Assembly (NCBI GenBank): GCA_033961575.1
Contig: CM066728.1
Span: 105,724,852 to 105,788,851 of the forward strand
Direction of reading: 5' to 3'
DNA: 64,000 bases
Origin: Aselliscus stoliczkanus
Lineage: Eukaryota; Chordata; Mammalia; Chiroptera; Hipposideridae
Shown: piece after piece, positions 1 to 11,365 of the stretch
Layout: every line of letters begins with the position of its first letter
How positions within the stretch are numbered: the first letter of the stretch is position 1
Notes under the pieces: model-generated
What the model saw: the letters and a program-made list of their open reading frames with translations, nothing else
Database searches by the model: none
What the model was told of the DNA's origin: nothing
Program-made: the position numbers and the translations under genes

Positions 1-1073
1 TTTATTAAAATATTCCTTGAAAATGTTATTGCTTCATATGTTACTAATAACAGATTACTTGGGACATGCCATGAGGTCATCGTTATGATATTGAGAACCC
101 CCATTATTCACAATTAATATGAAACCTATTACAGATGGCATCATTTCTCTATACAAAAAGTATTCATTGCTTCTCATTGTCTGGAGCCTAACTCTAAACT
201 CTACTCTGATTTTCATGCTTTTGGATTTAGAATTTGGCTATTTGCTAAAACTTCCATATGGAAATTCACTCAACCACTTCTTTCATCCTGTAGCAGTTAT
301 TCTCCATATCTGAGCGTTTCTTTGGACTGGAATGTTTGCTCACTGGCACAAGGATATGCAAAATTGGTCCCATGGGATATCATACTTGTTTTTCAGCAGT
401 CACCCTACTTCTAACTTCACAGTTCAGCCCACCAAGTAAAAAAAATAAATAAAAAGCAAGTTTCCTCTATAGAACCAAGAATACAAAGTCCTTTGGCGAA
501 TCCCAGAAGTTTTTGGTTTGTTTGATCCCAGAAAGTTTTGTTTGCTTGCTTGACTTATTTATTTATTTATTTTCTGTTTTCTGAGTTGCCAATGGCCTTC
601 ATCTCCAAAGGAAGTCCTACTGCTTAAAGCAACACGTGAAACATGAAAATAATGAAACTTTTTCTGCCAATTATCCATTGGCCATTGTCCTCTTCATGTT
701 AAGTGGGAAAGATCTCCCCCTAAAAAATATTTTCTATTGTTTTTCTATATTTTGACAGACGTATGAGTCAAGGTATCATGATGATGATTAAATTTATATA
801 AAAACTAGTAGAAATCACACTTTACTTCTAATTTATGATCCATTGTGGAATTTTAATTATTCAGGTCCCAATCTGATTAAACTAGGTGCCACATTCATCT
901 TCAGTTTATCTGAAAACAATACCTTTTATTTACCTTTACTTTAGAGTTTTCAAGTTTTATTTTCTGTATTATTTTTTCCATAAGGATCACTATGTTCTTA
1001 AAAACTTGCACACACACATCACTTTGATTTTACTTTTCTGTGTAAATAACAGAATGTCTGAACCACAAAAAAA

Positions 1074-1077
<4 letters not shown>
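1..1077. other. AT-rich intergenic DNA
   Basis: No gene or confidently named repeat is seen here. The open frames are short, AT-biased and show no recognisable domain. The stretch ends at a (TA)n microsatellite. Confidence 0.6.

Positions 1078-1116
<39 letters not shown>
1078..1116. repeat. (TA)n microsatellite
   Basis: An uninterrupted TA dinucleotide run of about 38 bp follows a short A-rich tract. The Tyr-Ile repeats in the forward frame across it are a by-product of the repeat, not a protein. Confidence 0.95.
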
Positions 1117-1120
<4 letters not shown>

Positions 1121-3436
1121 TCTCTCTGCCTGTCACTTCCCTGCCACTTTCCAAGGCTTATCAGGAGCTGCTTCACTATAATTGCACTAACCAACTTGGC
1201 ATGTGCCATTTTTAAGTTGTCTTTTATTATGTGGTGCCATTTTCTGTATTAACCCTTAACTGTGAAGACATTATACAATGTAGTCAAGTTCTTTCAACAG
1301 AAAACTCGGACTTCCACATCCAGTTTCAATCAGCAGAATCAGGTGTGGGGCCCAGTGCTTGATCTGGATAAGATAAAGAAGGGAAATAAACATGAAAATC
1401 AAACATTGTGTATTAAGCCACAGCTTGAATCAATCATAAGAATTATACTTGCATCCCAAAGCACACTTGGCAAAATATAATTATGTTACTCTTTCCGGGA
1501 TCCCCCTTTCCATAGTCACAGGCCAGTTATTTGCAAAATGGAAGTTAGACCTATGGTCTGACAATCATGTAAAGATGCTATTTTGTTCATTGGAATCCCC
1601 AAAGCCTATATGATATGTTCATGCAATTGAATAAGTCTACAATCATCATCAGTTCATCCTCCTTTCAAAGCTAAAAACACGTGTATATTATCATGCTTGG
1701 GTGGAAGACGTGAAATCATTTGGAAAAGCTATATAACAAAGGTAAAATAAATCAGCTTACCTCTGTAATATCAGCGCATTGTCCTGGAAATTTCTCCCCA
1801 AACTTCTTGTGATCTCTTAGCATTTAATGACCTTCATTACAAGCATCAAGTTCTCTCCACACGTGTGTCACCAAATATTTCAGATCATCTCCATATCTAA
1901 AAATCATCAGACCTAATGAGGATTAAAGGTTACATAGATCCTACATGAAGTCACGGGGAAGAGTACCTGCATTATGAGAAAATAAGGATATAGGGACAGC
2001 AGTTATCACATAGACATTAGATAAGGAAATACAAAATGATGTCCAACTCTAATGGTTTAAAAATCCTAGAAATCTTGTAACTCTGAATTTGCAATAAGCG
2101 AAGAGGGGACCCTCAGGAAAAAATGCCACAAGCCAATTAAACCACCAAAGCTGACTATTCTCAGAAAGAGAATTGGTGACAGCCAATGGGTTGTTTGCAG
2201 AAATTAGTAAAGCCAACTGGCAGCACTTAGCATATATATTCAAGTTCCATCTTGCTCCTGATTGAAAAAAGACAGTGTAGTGCAAGACACAGGAAAGAGA
2301 AAAAGTAGCCTCTGGAGAAGAGAGAAGTATAAAAATATAAAAAGAAAGGGGGGTTGGTGGAAGCTTGTAAAAATGAATAGAGCAATGAAGCTAAGCAATA
2401 ATCCAGAAAGATGGTAAATTTTGATCTATCATATTTTGGCCAGCAGTAGAAGTTGGCTTACTGGGGAAGAGACAAAGATGGCCTTGGGGAGTAATAGAAA
2501 CAAAGAAGCAGAGAAAGAAAATATGCTGTGTATAGTCTCATAGTTTGGAATCTGAGTTTAATTTTTAAAAAGTCAAGTTTCATAAGACAGAGATGTGCAG
2601 AAGCAAATAAAATAAAATTTTCTAACACACAATCGAGTATATCTGAAACTCTGCTACTCTTGTTTTTTATTAAATCCAATCTCAAGTTAGATATTTAATT
2701 CTAGATTTCATTGCGCAACACAAAATTTTAAAGCAAACCAAAACCCAAAAACCCTCCCCTCAGCATTTTCGGGAAGATTTAGGAAATATATGTAAAGACA
2801 CTGTACAGCTTTTCCTATTAATTCAATGCCAATGAACCTGAAGAGAAATTCATGATTGAATTAGCCAGTCACTTTGGCTCAACATTGTCTGTCAGGAAAG
2901 AAAATTTGTAGCTTTTCATAATAAAGAATAGGCATCCTTTATGTTCAGATTGCCAATTGCCCATCACTAAAGTGCAGTAGCTACACTCCTCTCTGCTTTA
3001 CAATTCCTGAATCCCTGCTACTTCCCTCATCCCAAGGCCCACCTCCACCCTACAGGCATTTTCTTCCCTTCAGTGCTGAGAACTTCTCTGCTCTGGTTGC
3101 ATTTCCTCTTCCAGGCTTGGGGCGGCCAGGTCATTCTTGATGCTCTGCATTGCCAGTATCGGCCAGCCATGATATAGGTGAGTTCATGAAAAATGTTTAG
3201 TCCAATTCAGTTAGTGGGACTGGGACCAGTATTTCTAGACCATCTACCACCATGGAAACAGAATCTTTTTTACAGAATAATTGGTTTGAATGTCCATTGT
3301 CCATGTGAATTTTGAGTCGTTGTATACATTCTTATTCAGTGTTCCATAATAAGTCAAATGTCACAACTCACATTGGCACTTAATGATATGCCACAAATAC
3401 TATTCATTTGGTAGTAGTTGTATTTTCTTATCACTT
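1117..3436. other. AT-rich intergenic DNA, no recognised feature
   Basis: I see no coding gene, RNA gene or confidently classified repeat. The largest frames (about 75-78 codons on the minus strand) have no recognisable domain and no splice context. Confidence 0.55.
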
Positions 3437-3985
3437 GTGTTAGTGATCAATGGCCGCATAACAAATCACCATAAACTTTAGCAGCCAAAAAACAACAAAT
3501 GCGTCTAATGCACAGGTTCTATGGTCAGGAATCTGAGCACAGGTTGTCTGGGTGTCCCTGGTCAGGTCCTTCACTCCAGGTGTCAACCAGGGCTGCAGTC
3601 TCATCTGAAGACTCGGCTGGGGAGGGTCCACTTCTAAGCTCAGTCCCATGGTTGCAGGCAAGATTTCTTTTCTTTTGGGTCTTGCTCTAAATGCCTTAGT
3701 TTGTCATTGGCTGTTGACTGGAGATCTCTCTCTTTTTCTGCGGGACACTACATAGGGGAGCTCACACCATGGCAACTGTCTTCCCTCAGAGCAAGTAAAT
3801 AGATGAGCAAGAGAGTGGGCAAGGTGTCTCCTTAGCACCCAGTCTCAGAAGTAGCACTATCCTCTCTTCCATATTCTAATCTTTAGAAGTGAGTCGCTAG
3901 GCCCAGCTGACATTTGAAGAAGAGGACATAATATGAGGTGACGGAGGCCTTTGGGGCCATCTTTGGGGCTGCCGACCATATCACA
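3437..3985 (-). mobile_element. MaLR-type (MLT1-like) solo LTR, antisense
   Basis: The block opens with 'tgtgttagtgatcaatggcc', followed by 'ataacaaatcacc', which is how the antisense end of MLT1-type LTRs reads. It closes with 'gccatctttggggctgccga' and 'ccatatcaca', the reverse of the usual LTR start. No internal retroviral sequence adjoins it, so it is probably a solo LTR. Divergence is high, as expected for an old ERVL-MaLR element. The family is recognised by resemblance; the subfamily is uncertain. Confidence 0.7.
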
Positions 3986-4149
3986 CTCAACAACTGATTC
4001 CCACTGATTTGCCACATGGTTACCTGGCAAAGACTGAAATGATCGCAGGGACTCGGGCCACATAACCTCCTCCCCTTTGAGTATGAGCAGAACTTTTGAA
4101 CATGATGGGATAGAAACCCAGAGAGTATGTTACATTATATAGGAAAATT

Positions 4150-4615
4150 GACTATAAGAAAGGGAGATTATCTGTGTGGATCTGCCTGACTCATATGAGC
4201 TCTTTCATGGCGGAAGAGGAAGTCAGGGCAGAAGTTTGAAAGTGATTCAGAGCGAAGAAGATTATTTATTGTTGACTTTGAAGACAGAGGCAGCCACCTG
4301 GAAAGAGACAGAATACAGCTGCTAGGAGCTGCAAGGAGCCCCAGGCTCAGCCAGCAAATGTGCGGGGACCTCTGTCTTACAGCCATGAGGAAATGAATTC
4401 TTTCAACAAGAACAAGCATTGAAGCTGATACTTCCCAGAACCTCCAGATGAAAATTTAACACAGCCAACACTTTGATTTCAACCTTGAGATACCCACAGT
4501 GGAGAAGCAACTCACACTGTGCCAGGCTTCTGTCTTACAGACTGGGAGATGATAAATGGGTATTGCTTTAAGCCATTTAGTTTGGGGTAATTTGCTATGC
4601 AGCAACAAAAAAAAA
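4150..4615 (+). mobile_element. MaLR-type (MLT1-like) LTR, sense
   Basis: Sense-strand landmarks are 'ggcggaagaggaagtcaggg', 'gaactgaattctg'-like text at 4391-4402, and the 3' end 'ggtaatttgctatgcagcaa' followed by an A-rich run. These match the usual 3' half of MLT1-type LTRs. It lies about 165 bp from the antisense LTR at 3437-3985 and in the opposite orientation, so the two are independent insertions and not a provirus pair. Confidence 0.7.
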
Positions 4616-4770
4616 GAAAGAATATACCCAGGTAACCAATGTTAGTCTTCTGAGAATAACTCTCCCTAGCGGTTCTCTGGAGATTCTAAGGCCATCTTGT
4701 ACATGTATTAGCATTTGTGTAGTAGTTCTGTCTTTTTGGATTTTTTAACAGTATATTTTGCTGTTACAGA

Positions 4771-4771
4771 C

Positions 4772-4811
<40 letters not shown>
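4771..4811. repeat. (TA)n(CA)n compound microsatellite
   Basis: About 27 bp of TA repeat passes directly into about 13 bp of CA repeat. Confidence 0.95.
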
Positions 4812-6079
4812 GTATGCATGAGTGCATATATATACACATATATGACAAATATTCAATATATGATGTAAATAAATATATATTTATTTTTTTTATTCTCTGA
4901 GGATTGCTTCCTTATTTGTTGCAGCCTTTCCATTCTACCAGTTGTAGCAAATAATCTAAATTCATAGTTCTCTAAGTTTTGTGGGTGGTTACCAGCAAGG
5001 TCAAAAATATTTCCTAATAATCCTAGGTCTTTAGTTGCTTTCCTCACTCTACTTCTTTCACAAGTCCATAGTAAGAGTTTTCCAGGAGCTACATAAGGTG
5101 TGATTTCACAGCAGATGAAATGCAGAAGCAGCTATGACCCTCCAAGAATCTTCTATCAAGGCAGGCATTACACAGATTTCAAAATAAAAACAGTCCCACT
5201 CTTGCTGTTATTTTTCATTTTGGAAAGCATCATTGTTTTCTATAAAAATATTATTTATCTTAGCATGTAGTGGATTTATTATTTTTAAATGAATGAATTC
5301 ATAATGATTTTAACATTTTCTCAATATTAATTTGTAAATATTGACAGGTATAATCCTTATGTAAAAGCTCTTGGGTTTGTCAATCATTTGTAAAAGGGTG
5401 AAGTAAATGTGAGACAAAAACATTTAAACACTCCTAACCTAAACCTTTCCTTTTTGTAGGTGCTTTAATAGTTCAGAGTGGATGAACCATATTTTATACT
5501 GGGGTAATTGTTGATTTTGTGGCTGTGAATGCCTATACCTTTTGTTTCACATATACTAGCAAAACATAGAACCTAAAGCATACACACCTTTGATGCAGCA
5601 GCCCCATTTCTGGGTATCTGGTCTAGGGAAAGCAAACTGCAATAGGAGAGAGGAAGGAGCGGGGTACGGTGGGGCGGGAATTAGTAGCTGTATTAATCAG
5701 GGAAAGCTAGGCTGGTCCTCCGTAACAAAGAAACCCGAAACATCAGTGCATTAACACATGAAATTTCGAAGTCTCACTGTGAGGCTGCCAAGTAATTACA
5801 TTTGGAACCAGGTAAGAATAAACAGAAAGAACAATGACAATGATCTTTCTTACTCACAAACTTGAACACAAGTGAAAATTAAAAATATGATAAAATAGGC
5901 CATTCAAATCAGTGGGAGAAATTACTTCATGGGGTTTAGAATGTACACTTGCTGTTTAGAAATGGGAGAAGATTAGTTACTACAGGATGTCAATTTATAA
6001 AATGAACTATAACTGTAAAACGCATTTAAAATGCAAGGTTCAGAAGGCCTTTCTGAGCCGGATAGAAAATTAGAAATTA
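4812..6079. other. AT-rich intergenic DNA with a small L1-like scrap
   Basis: No gene is seen. Around 5575-5640, 'cctttgatgcagcagcccca' followed by 'tttctgggtatctgg' resembles the 3' region of old L1 elements. The rest is not classified. Confidence 0.45.
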
Positions 6080-6540
6080 AAATAGAGAATATGGGAAACA
6101 AATAAGAAGTCTAAGGAAAGACTAGAAAAAAACAAAACAAACAAAAAACCCCAAAGATTAGCCCAATAGAAAATAAATAGAAGGCCAAAGGTTATGAATA
6201 TGAATATCACAGAATAACTGTGGCAAATAAATGTATGAAATGATGTCCAAATTCACTCATAGTTAAGAAATACAAATAGAAATAACGTTGACAGGCTAGT
6301 TTTAGGAATTGAATTGGCCGAGGTTAACGGCTGTCTAGAGCACAATGTGGGTGAGGAGCTGGGAAATAAGTAATCCCTTACACGACTGATGGGTTTGTCA
6401 ACACGGTGACCATTTTAGGGGGCGACATGGCAGTATCTAACAGAATTTTAGAAGCACATACTCTTTCTTTCAACAATTTCTTTGCTAGGAATTTACAATA
6501 TTTTCTGCTATCAGCATGATCCTAAGGATGTTTATTTCCT
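6080..6540 (+). mobile_element. Old L1 (L1M-type) 3' fragment, sense
   Basis: Ordered landmarks match the ORF2 end and 3' UTR of mammalian L1M: 'aatgatgtccaaattcactc', 'aagaaatacaaatagaaata', 'gacatggcagtatctaacag' and 'aggaatttacaatatt'. The copy is strongly diverged and carries no open frame. It is a 5'-truncated relic with no visible target duplication. Confidence 0.7.
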
Positions 6541-6660
6541 GAGAGCAGAAACTCCATGAGTGAAGGGATTGTCTGTTTATTCCCTACCGAAGTCCTAGAA
6601 CCAGTGCTCAATATTCTTATGAAATCAATGAATCAATGAACAAATCAGTCAAACAATAGT
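6541..6660 (+). mobile_element. L2/MIR3-type LINE 3' end
   Basis: The text 'ctgagagcagaaactccatg' through 'gtgctcaatattcttatgaa' and repeats of 'aatcaatga' matches the common 3' end of L2 elements, which reads roughly as an exposure-and-mean phrase ending in an 'aatgaatg' tail. It is very old and short. Confidence 0.6.
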
Positions 6661-7018
6661 AGCATGTTTGTATATCAAAAGCTAAAAGCAAATGTCTATT
6701 AAATAATTTGTGATACCTTATATAATATCATGCATAGATTTTGGTTATTTTTTTTAATGAGAAAGATCTGTACATCTGTTAGATCTTCAAGTTAAATGCA
6801 AAACAATATTAACTATTGATAAAGCTTTTCTCAATAGGGTGGCATCAGTAACACTTTTATTGTTTGCTTTTTAGTGTCTCTTCAACCTATAATGTGGGCT
6901 GTTTCTTTCCCAATCTCTGAATGAAATTTGAATAGTGCTTTGTAACTTCCAGTTACTCACATATCATAAAAAGGCATCAGGTTATTTTCAGACAAGTGAC
7001 ACTGCTGTTTCTGAATTA
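6661..7018. other. Short AT-rich spacer, nothing recognised
   Basis: No repeat family or gene signal is seen between the L2 end and the SINE target site. Confidence 0.5.
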
Positions 7019-7032
7019 AGATCCCTAGTCCA

Positions 7033-7157
7033 GGGGGCCAGCCGAGTGGCGCAGCGGTTAAGTGCTGGCTTGGGACGCCAGCGGCCCCGGTTCGGGTCCC
7101 ACATATGAGGGCCAGTGACACTGCCCTCAAACAAAAAAAATAAAAAAAAACAAAAAC
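7033..7157 (+). mobile_element. tRNA-derived SINE, short form (copy 1)
   Basis: A 125-bp insertion with a tRNA-like head: A box 'tggcgcagcgg' and B box 'ggttcgggtcc'. It ends at 'gacactgccctcaaa' and an A-rich tail. It is flanked by a perfect 14-bp target duplication, 'agatccctagtcca', at 7019-7032 and 7158-7171, which shows LINE-mediated insertion. The head resembles a Ser/Leu-type tRNA ('ggccgagtgg...ttaag'). The intact duplication suggests a fairly young copy. Frames running through it on the minus strand are spurious. Confidence 0.93.
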
Positions 7158-7189
7158 AGATCCCTAGTCCAAAGTCATACTGGGCTAAT

Positions 7190-7640
7190 TCCCCAGTTTT
7201 CCCATTTGTAGCTCCCTCTCTCTCCCTGCCCAGGTCAGCTCCAGTGTCGGGATTCGGCACCACATTCAGGAGAGGGGCCTGGAATGCCCACCCTGCCCCT
7301 CTCCAAAGCTCCAAAGCTCGCTCATTTTCCTTCCCCCCTCCCTTCCTAAAGTACCTGTGACTTCCTGGTGGGAGAATACCAGGAGGGAGGGTCAGAGGCA
7401 GGCAGGAGCCCAGGCTGTGCCCTCTGAACATGGAAGACCCCCTGCTGAGGTTTCTCTCTTGTCTTCTTGGAAGCCCCCTTGTGCTCAGAAAGGACACTGC
7501 CCAGGACCAGCTCCCCGCTCCGAAGACCTTGGCCTCCCCTCCCTCGGGCAGTTGGTCACCCCTGGGAAGCAGTTCTCCTTCCCCGGCCCACACGCTGGTA
7601 CACCTTCTCCAGCTCCCCACACCCTCTGAGTATCAAAGGG
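7190..7640. other. GC-richer non-repeat island, possible regulatory or exonic DNA
   Basis: About 450 bp is clearly richer in G and C than the AT-rich flanks. No interspersed-repeat signature is recognised. Overlapping frames exist in several phases and on both strands, up to about 200 codons on the minus strand, but that one runs through the neighbouring SINE, which argues against a real protein. Candidates are an enhancer, an unannotated exon, or an unrecognised LTR. Confidence 0.35.
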
Positions 7641-10575
7641 GCCATTACTCACTCCTGCTTATCAACAAGAGACTAATGAGACGCCCCATAGAATTAAATC
7701 TTTATATAAAGAGTAAAGGGCAAGAATGAAGTTTATTTTGGACGTTTTAAACGATCTGACGTTAAAAGTGATACAAGACTTTTCTTGTGCTAGTAAAATA
7801 GTCTCATTTGGGTAAATTCCTTTTAGTTAGTTTTCTTCTTTCAGTTTTAGTCAGGTTAAAACATTTGTTAAATAGAACGTATTTAGCCAATGTTGGTAGT
7901 TGCAATCTAGGCCTTTGGGCAATAATCCACATAATACTTTAAAAACTGGAGAAGTGCTATACTTTTTTTAACTGTCAATTTATTATTTATTTATCAATTC
8001 TAAAATATAGGTTTTACTTTTTAAAGTGATAATGCATCATACTCTCTACACCTTTATATTTTATGCATGGTATTCTGGTAGGAGTTCTTATAAAAATAAA
8101 CAGCACTTTTTATAACACTAAACATTGAAATCGGGCATTGTGTCTAGTGGGTAAGACTACAGAAGGAAGTATAGGATGGTATATGGTTAAAAAATCCATT
8201 TTCAGCAACACTGCAATAATTAACAAACAGGAGTGTCTGAAATGCTTCCTTCTGGACAATCCCAGTCCGACAGCAACTTTGGCCCCACTTGCTGCAAAGG
8301 TGTAACACTAAGTAGAGATTTGTAATGACATAATGTTTTTATTTCATCTATAGAATATTCTTAGCAACTAAGGGGCACAGATTCAATTAATTAATAGAAT
8401 GAATGATTGATTTAACAGCATAAGAATGCACATACCTATGGTAAAATATTTAGCAAAAGAGTCAAAATATGAAACATATTGTTCAGCAATATACAGATCC
8501 TTTTTAAATTAATTTATACATTTGTTCATGTAATTTCCAAAGTTTATGCAATGACTGTGTTTTACTTTATTCCATGGATAACATTTTCTTGGGTTTATTT
8601 GGTAACTAATAAATAAGGGATAATGAGGTGACCACAAAACCAACACACAGGACACCTTTAAGAAAAAATATTACTAGCCAAAAACAGTAAATGTATTTCA
8701 AAGTATTTTCTTCGTATTGTGTTGAGATTGATTTAAAGCTAACTTTTAATTTCAGTGGGCTCTAACGTTTTAATGTAGAAAATGCTTCCTACATGAATGT
8801 AATATGAAACTCTTATTTCTAGCAATGTGGCCAGTCACACACATATTCAGAAAAACCTTTCTTGAAATGCTGGATGATATATGAGTATTCAAACATGATG
8901 TTAACTGAGTAGCTAAAGGAGGACTAACATGTACCCCAAATTCATAGGGGACTGGACACAAGAAGTGAAAACCCGAGGGTGATGTCACTGCTGCCACTTT
9001 TTGACTTCATAATGAGAAGGCTGGAATTCAAATTGCCTGAGAATGTAGGTGACATATTCATGGACACACAAAATGAGGACATGGAAGTATAGCGTCACGT
9101 AAAGTCTATTTTAAGGAGCTGTACCCTCAGTGCAAGGAGGGGTTTCAGAAAGAAAAAGAAGGTAACTTTTCTAAATGGGAAACAAGACATTTTTCTAAGT
9201 CTAGGTAAAAAAACAAAATAGAGTCTTCTCTGAGACTTCCTCCCCATTCCATGCCGTCTCATATCAATTTGAACACTTGATGCAGGTTAGCAACACCCAC
9301 AAGTGCTGGGAGAACCAAGCAAGTCTTTGGAAGGACACCATCCAGTCTGGCCACAGGGGCTTCCCATTGCTGGAACCCCTCTGCACATAAGATCACAATA
9401 AAAAATACAAAGACAAAATGAAATAAGCCATTAAGGAGAATTCATAGAAATAATAAAGAACAGAATCAGACATCGTCTGTCACCAAAAGTTCAGATGATG
9501 AAATTCTCAGATGTCAAATGCTGATAGGGACATACTTTCAAACAGAAGAGTTAAAGAATGTTAAAAGAATGATATCTTAGTGGAGTTGTAAAAATCTGAG
9601 CAAACATTTGCTATGGTTCTTGAATCATTCCAACATCAAGTCTAAAATTCAAAGTTTCGTCTAAATATCATCTAAATCAGGTATGCATGAGACTTAAGGT
9701 ATTATCCATCCTTGTGCAAAATTTCTCTCCAGCTGTGAACCTGTAAAAACAGACAAGTTATAAATGTACTGTTATGTTCTGTTTTATTACATTTATTCTC
9801 AATTTCAAATAATTGTTAAAGGGTTTTAAATAATTTTGATAGTATATATTCACTTTTATCTTTCACAATAAACTATGTATCAATCCAAATTTATTCAAGT
9901 AATAGTTACAACATCCTGTCTTAAAACAGTTTATTCATTCAAATTGTTTTAATTATCTTTAAAACCTGGGGCCAATAATATTCAACAGAATATTCCCTCA
10001 TCACTAACTATTTACTAAGCATGGTATATCCTTTCTAATCTGTAAAAAAATTGTTGTGTAAATTACTTTTAGATTGTTATTGATTTAGACCTATTTATCT
10101 CCAGCATACAACTGTGGCCTCTTCAAAAATTGTTGAGAACTGATAAATTTTGTAACTAAAGACATTTCCACTCTCCTCTCTGAAACAAAGGAAACAATAA
10201 AAAGCTTGCAGAAGAGACGAGGAAAAGGAAATCCTATAGTCAATGTAACTCGGAAACGCTATTAATTTTTAATTTTGAAGAAGTCTCCCTAGTGCCCGAT
10301 GGGAATAGGGTAAGCGGCTTGCCAGCAGACCAGCCTGGCCCCTTCACCTCTCAGTTTCTGTGTCATTTAAAACTGGAACAAAGCCCTCGGCCAGGTGGCC
10401 TCTGTAGTACCTGACTGACTAAGCCGGATCTGGGGCATGAGGGGTTGCATGCGAAACAAACAGATAATGCACGTGTACAACATAAATGGCTGTGACGTAC
10501 CCATGTGGGGAGTGAAGCTGGGTTTCTGAGTTGATAATTTGGATTAGCTGAAGAGGAGTAAGCCTCCATCGCGAC
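7641..10575. other. AT-rich intergenic DNA, no recognised feature
   Basis: There are no long frames and no confident repeat family. 'aaagtttatgcaatg'-type AT-rich text prevails. Confidence 0.55.
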
Positions 10576-10590
10576 ACTCACACACATACA

Positions 10591-10623
<33 letters not shown>
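10576..10623. repeat. (CA)n microsatellite
   Basis: A CA dinucleotide run of about 48 bp with two 'ta' interruptions (cacacata). The Cys-Val repeats in the minus frame across it are an artefact. Confidence 0.95.
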
Positions 10624-10679
10624 GGAGGCTTACAGTATTCCAGTGAGCCAAAGCACACCTCTTCTTTTGCTGGACTACA

Positions 10680-11365
10680 TTCATATCTAATAAGGCAATT
10701 CATCACATTAACACACTAAATAGGGAAATCGCATGAAAATAATAATGATAAAACCCCCAAGAGAGGTGGGGAAATTACTTGGAAATATTCAACACAATAC
10801 ATTTATAATAAGTTGCAAATGAAGACATTAAGGAAACTCCTTACAATGATAAGTGTATTCAACTTATCAAATTCAAGGCATTAAAAATCAACAGCCAACA
10901 CCATAGTAAATGGGAAAACATTTGAAGTATTTATTTTAAAGTCAGGAACAAAAACAAAGGTAATTGCTCTAACAACGTAAAACATGACAAAGACTATCCT
11001 GTACAATAATACACACAAAAAATGATAAAATATGTGAGATTGGAAGAGAAAAATAAAACTATCCTTATTAAGACAAAATATGTTCATTTAGGAGAGTGTT
11101 AGGGACAAACTGTATTAGAAGAGTACTGGAGACAAAATTCATCACGTATTTCAACAATGTTGCTGGTTACAAGGTTAATATGTATAAACAGTAGCTTTTG
11201 ATGCAACATCTGTAATAATTGGGACATTTACTCAATAAAATAAAAATCCTGTTTCAATAGCAACATAAAATAGAAGGTTCCTAAGTGTAAATCTTAACAA
11301 ATGATGCATAAAATTTCCATGGAAGATACTATAAAGTCCATATTTAAAAAGAACTTTAAAATTTA
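10680..11365 (+). mobile_element. Old L1 ORF2 fragment, sense (decayed)
   Basis: The text follows the reverse-transcriptase region of L1 ORF2 in order: 'gccaacaccatagtaaatgg', 'aaagtcaggaacaaaa', 'ttgctggttacaaggttaat', and 'ttcaatagcaacataaaat' followed by 'ctaagtgtaaatcttaacaa'. No open frame survives. The fragment is truncated at both ends and is an old L1M copy. Confidence 0.8.

Noticed and set aside
7033..7157. A functional tRNA gene
   Set aside because: The tRNA-like head has A and B boxes but lacks a full cloverleaf and has a poly-A tail and target duplication. It is a SINE.
6988..7620. 210-codon minus-strand frame
   Set aside because: It reads antisense through a young SINE with a target duplication, so it cannot be an old conserved gene.
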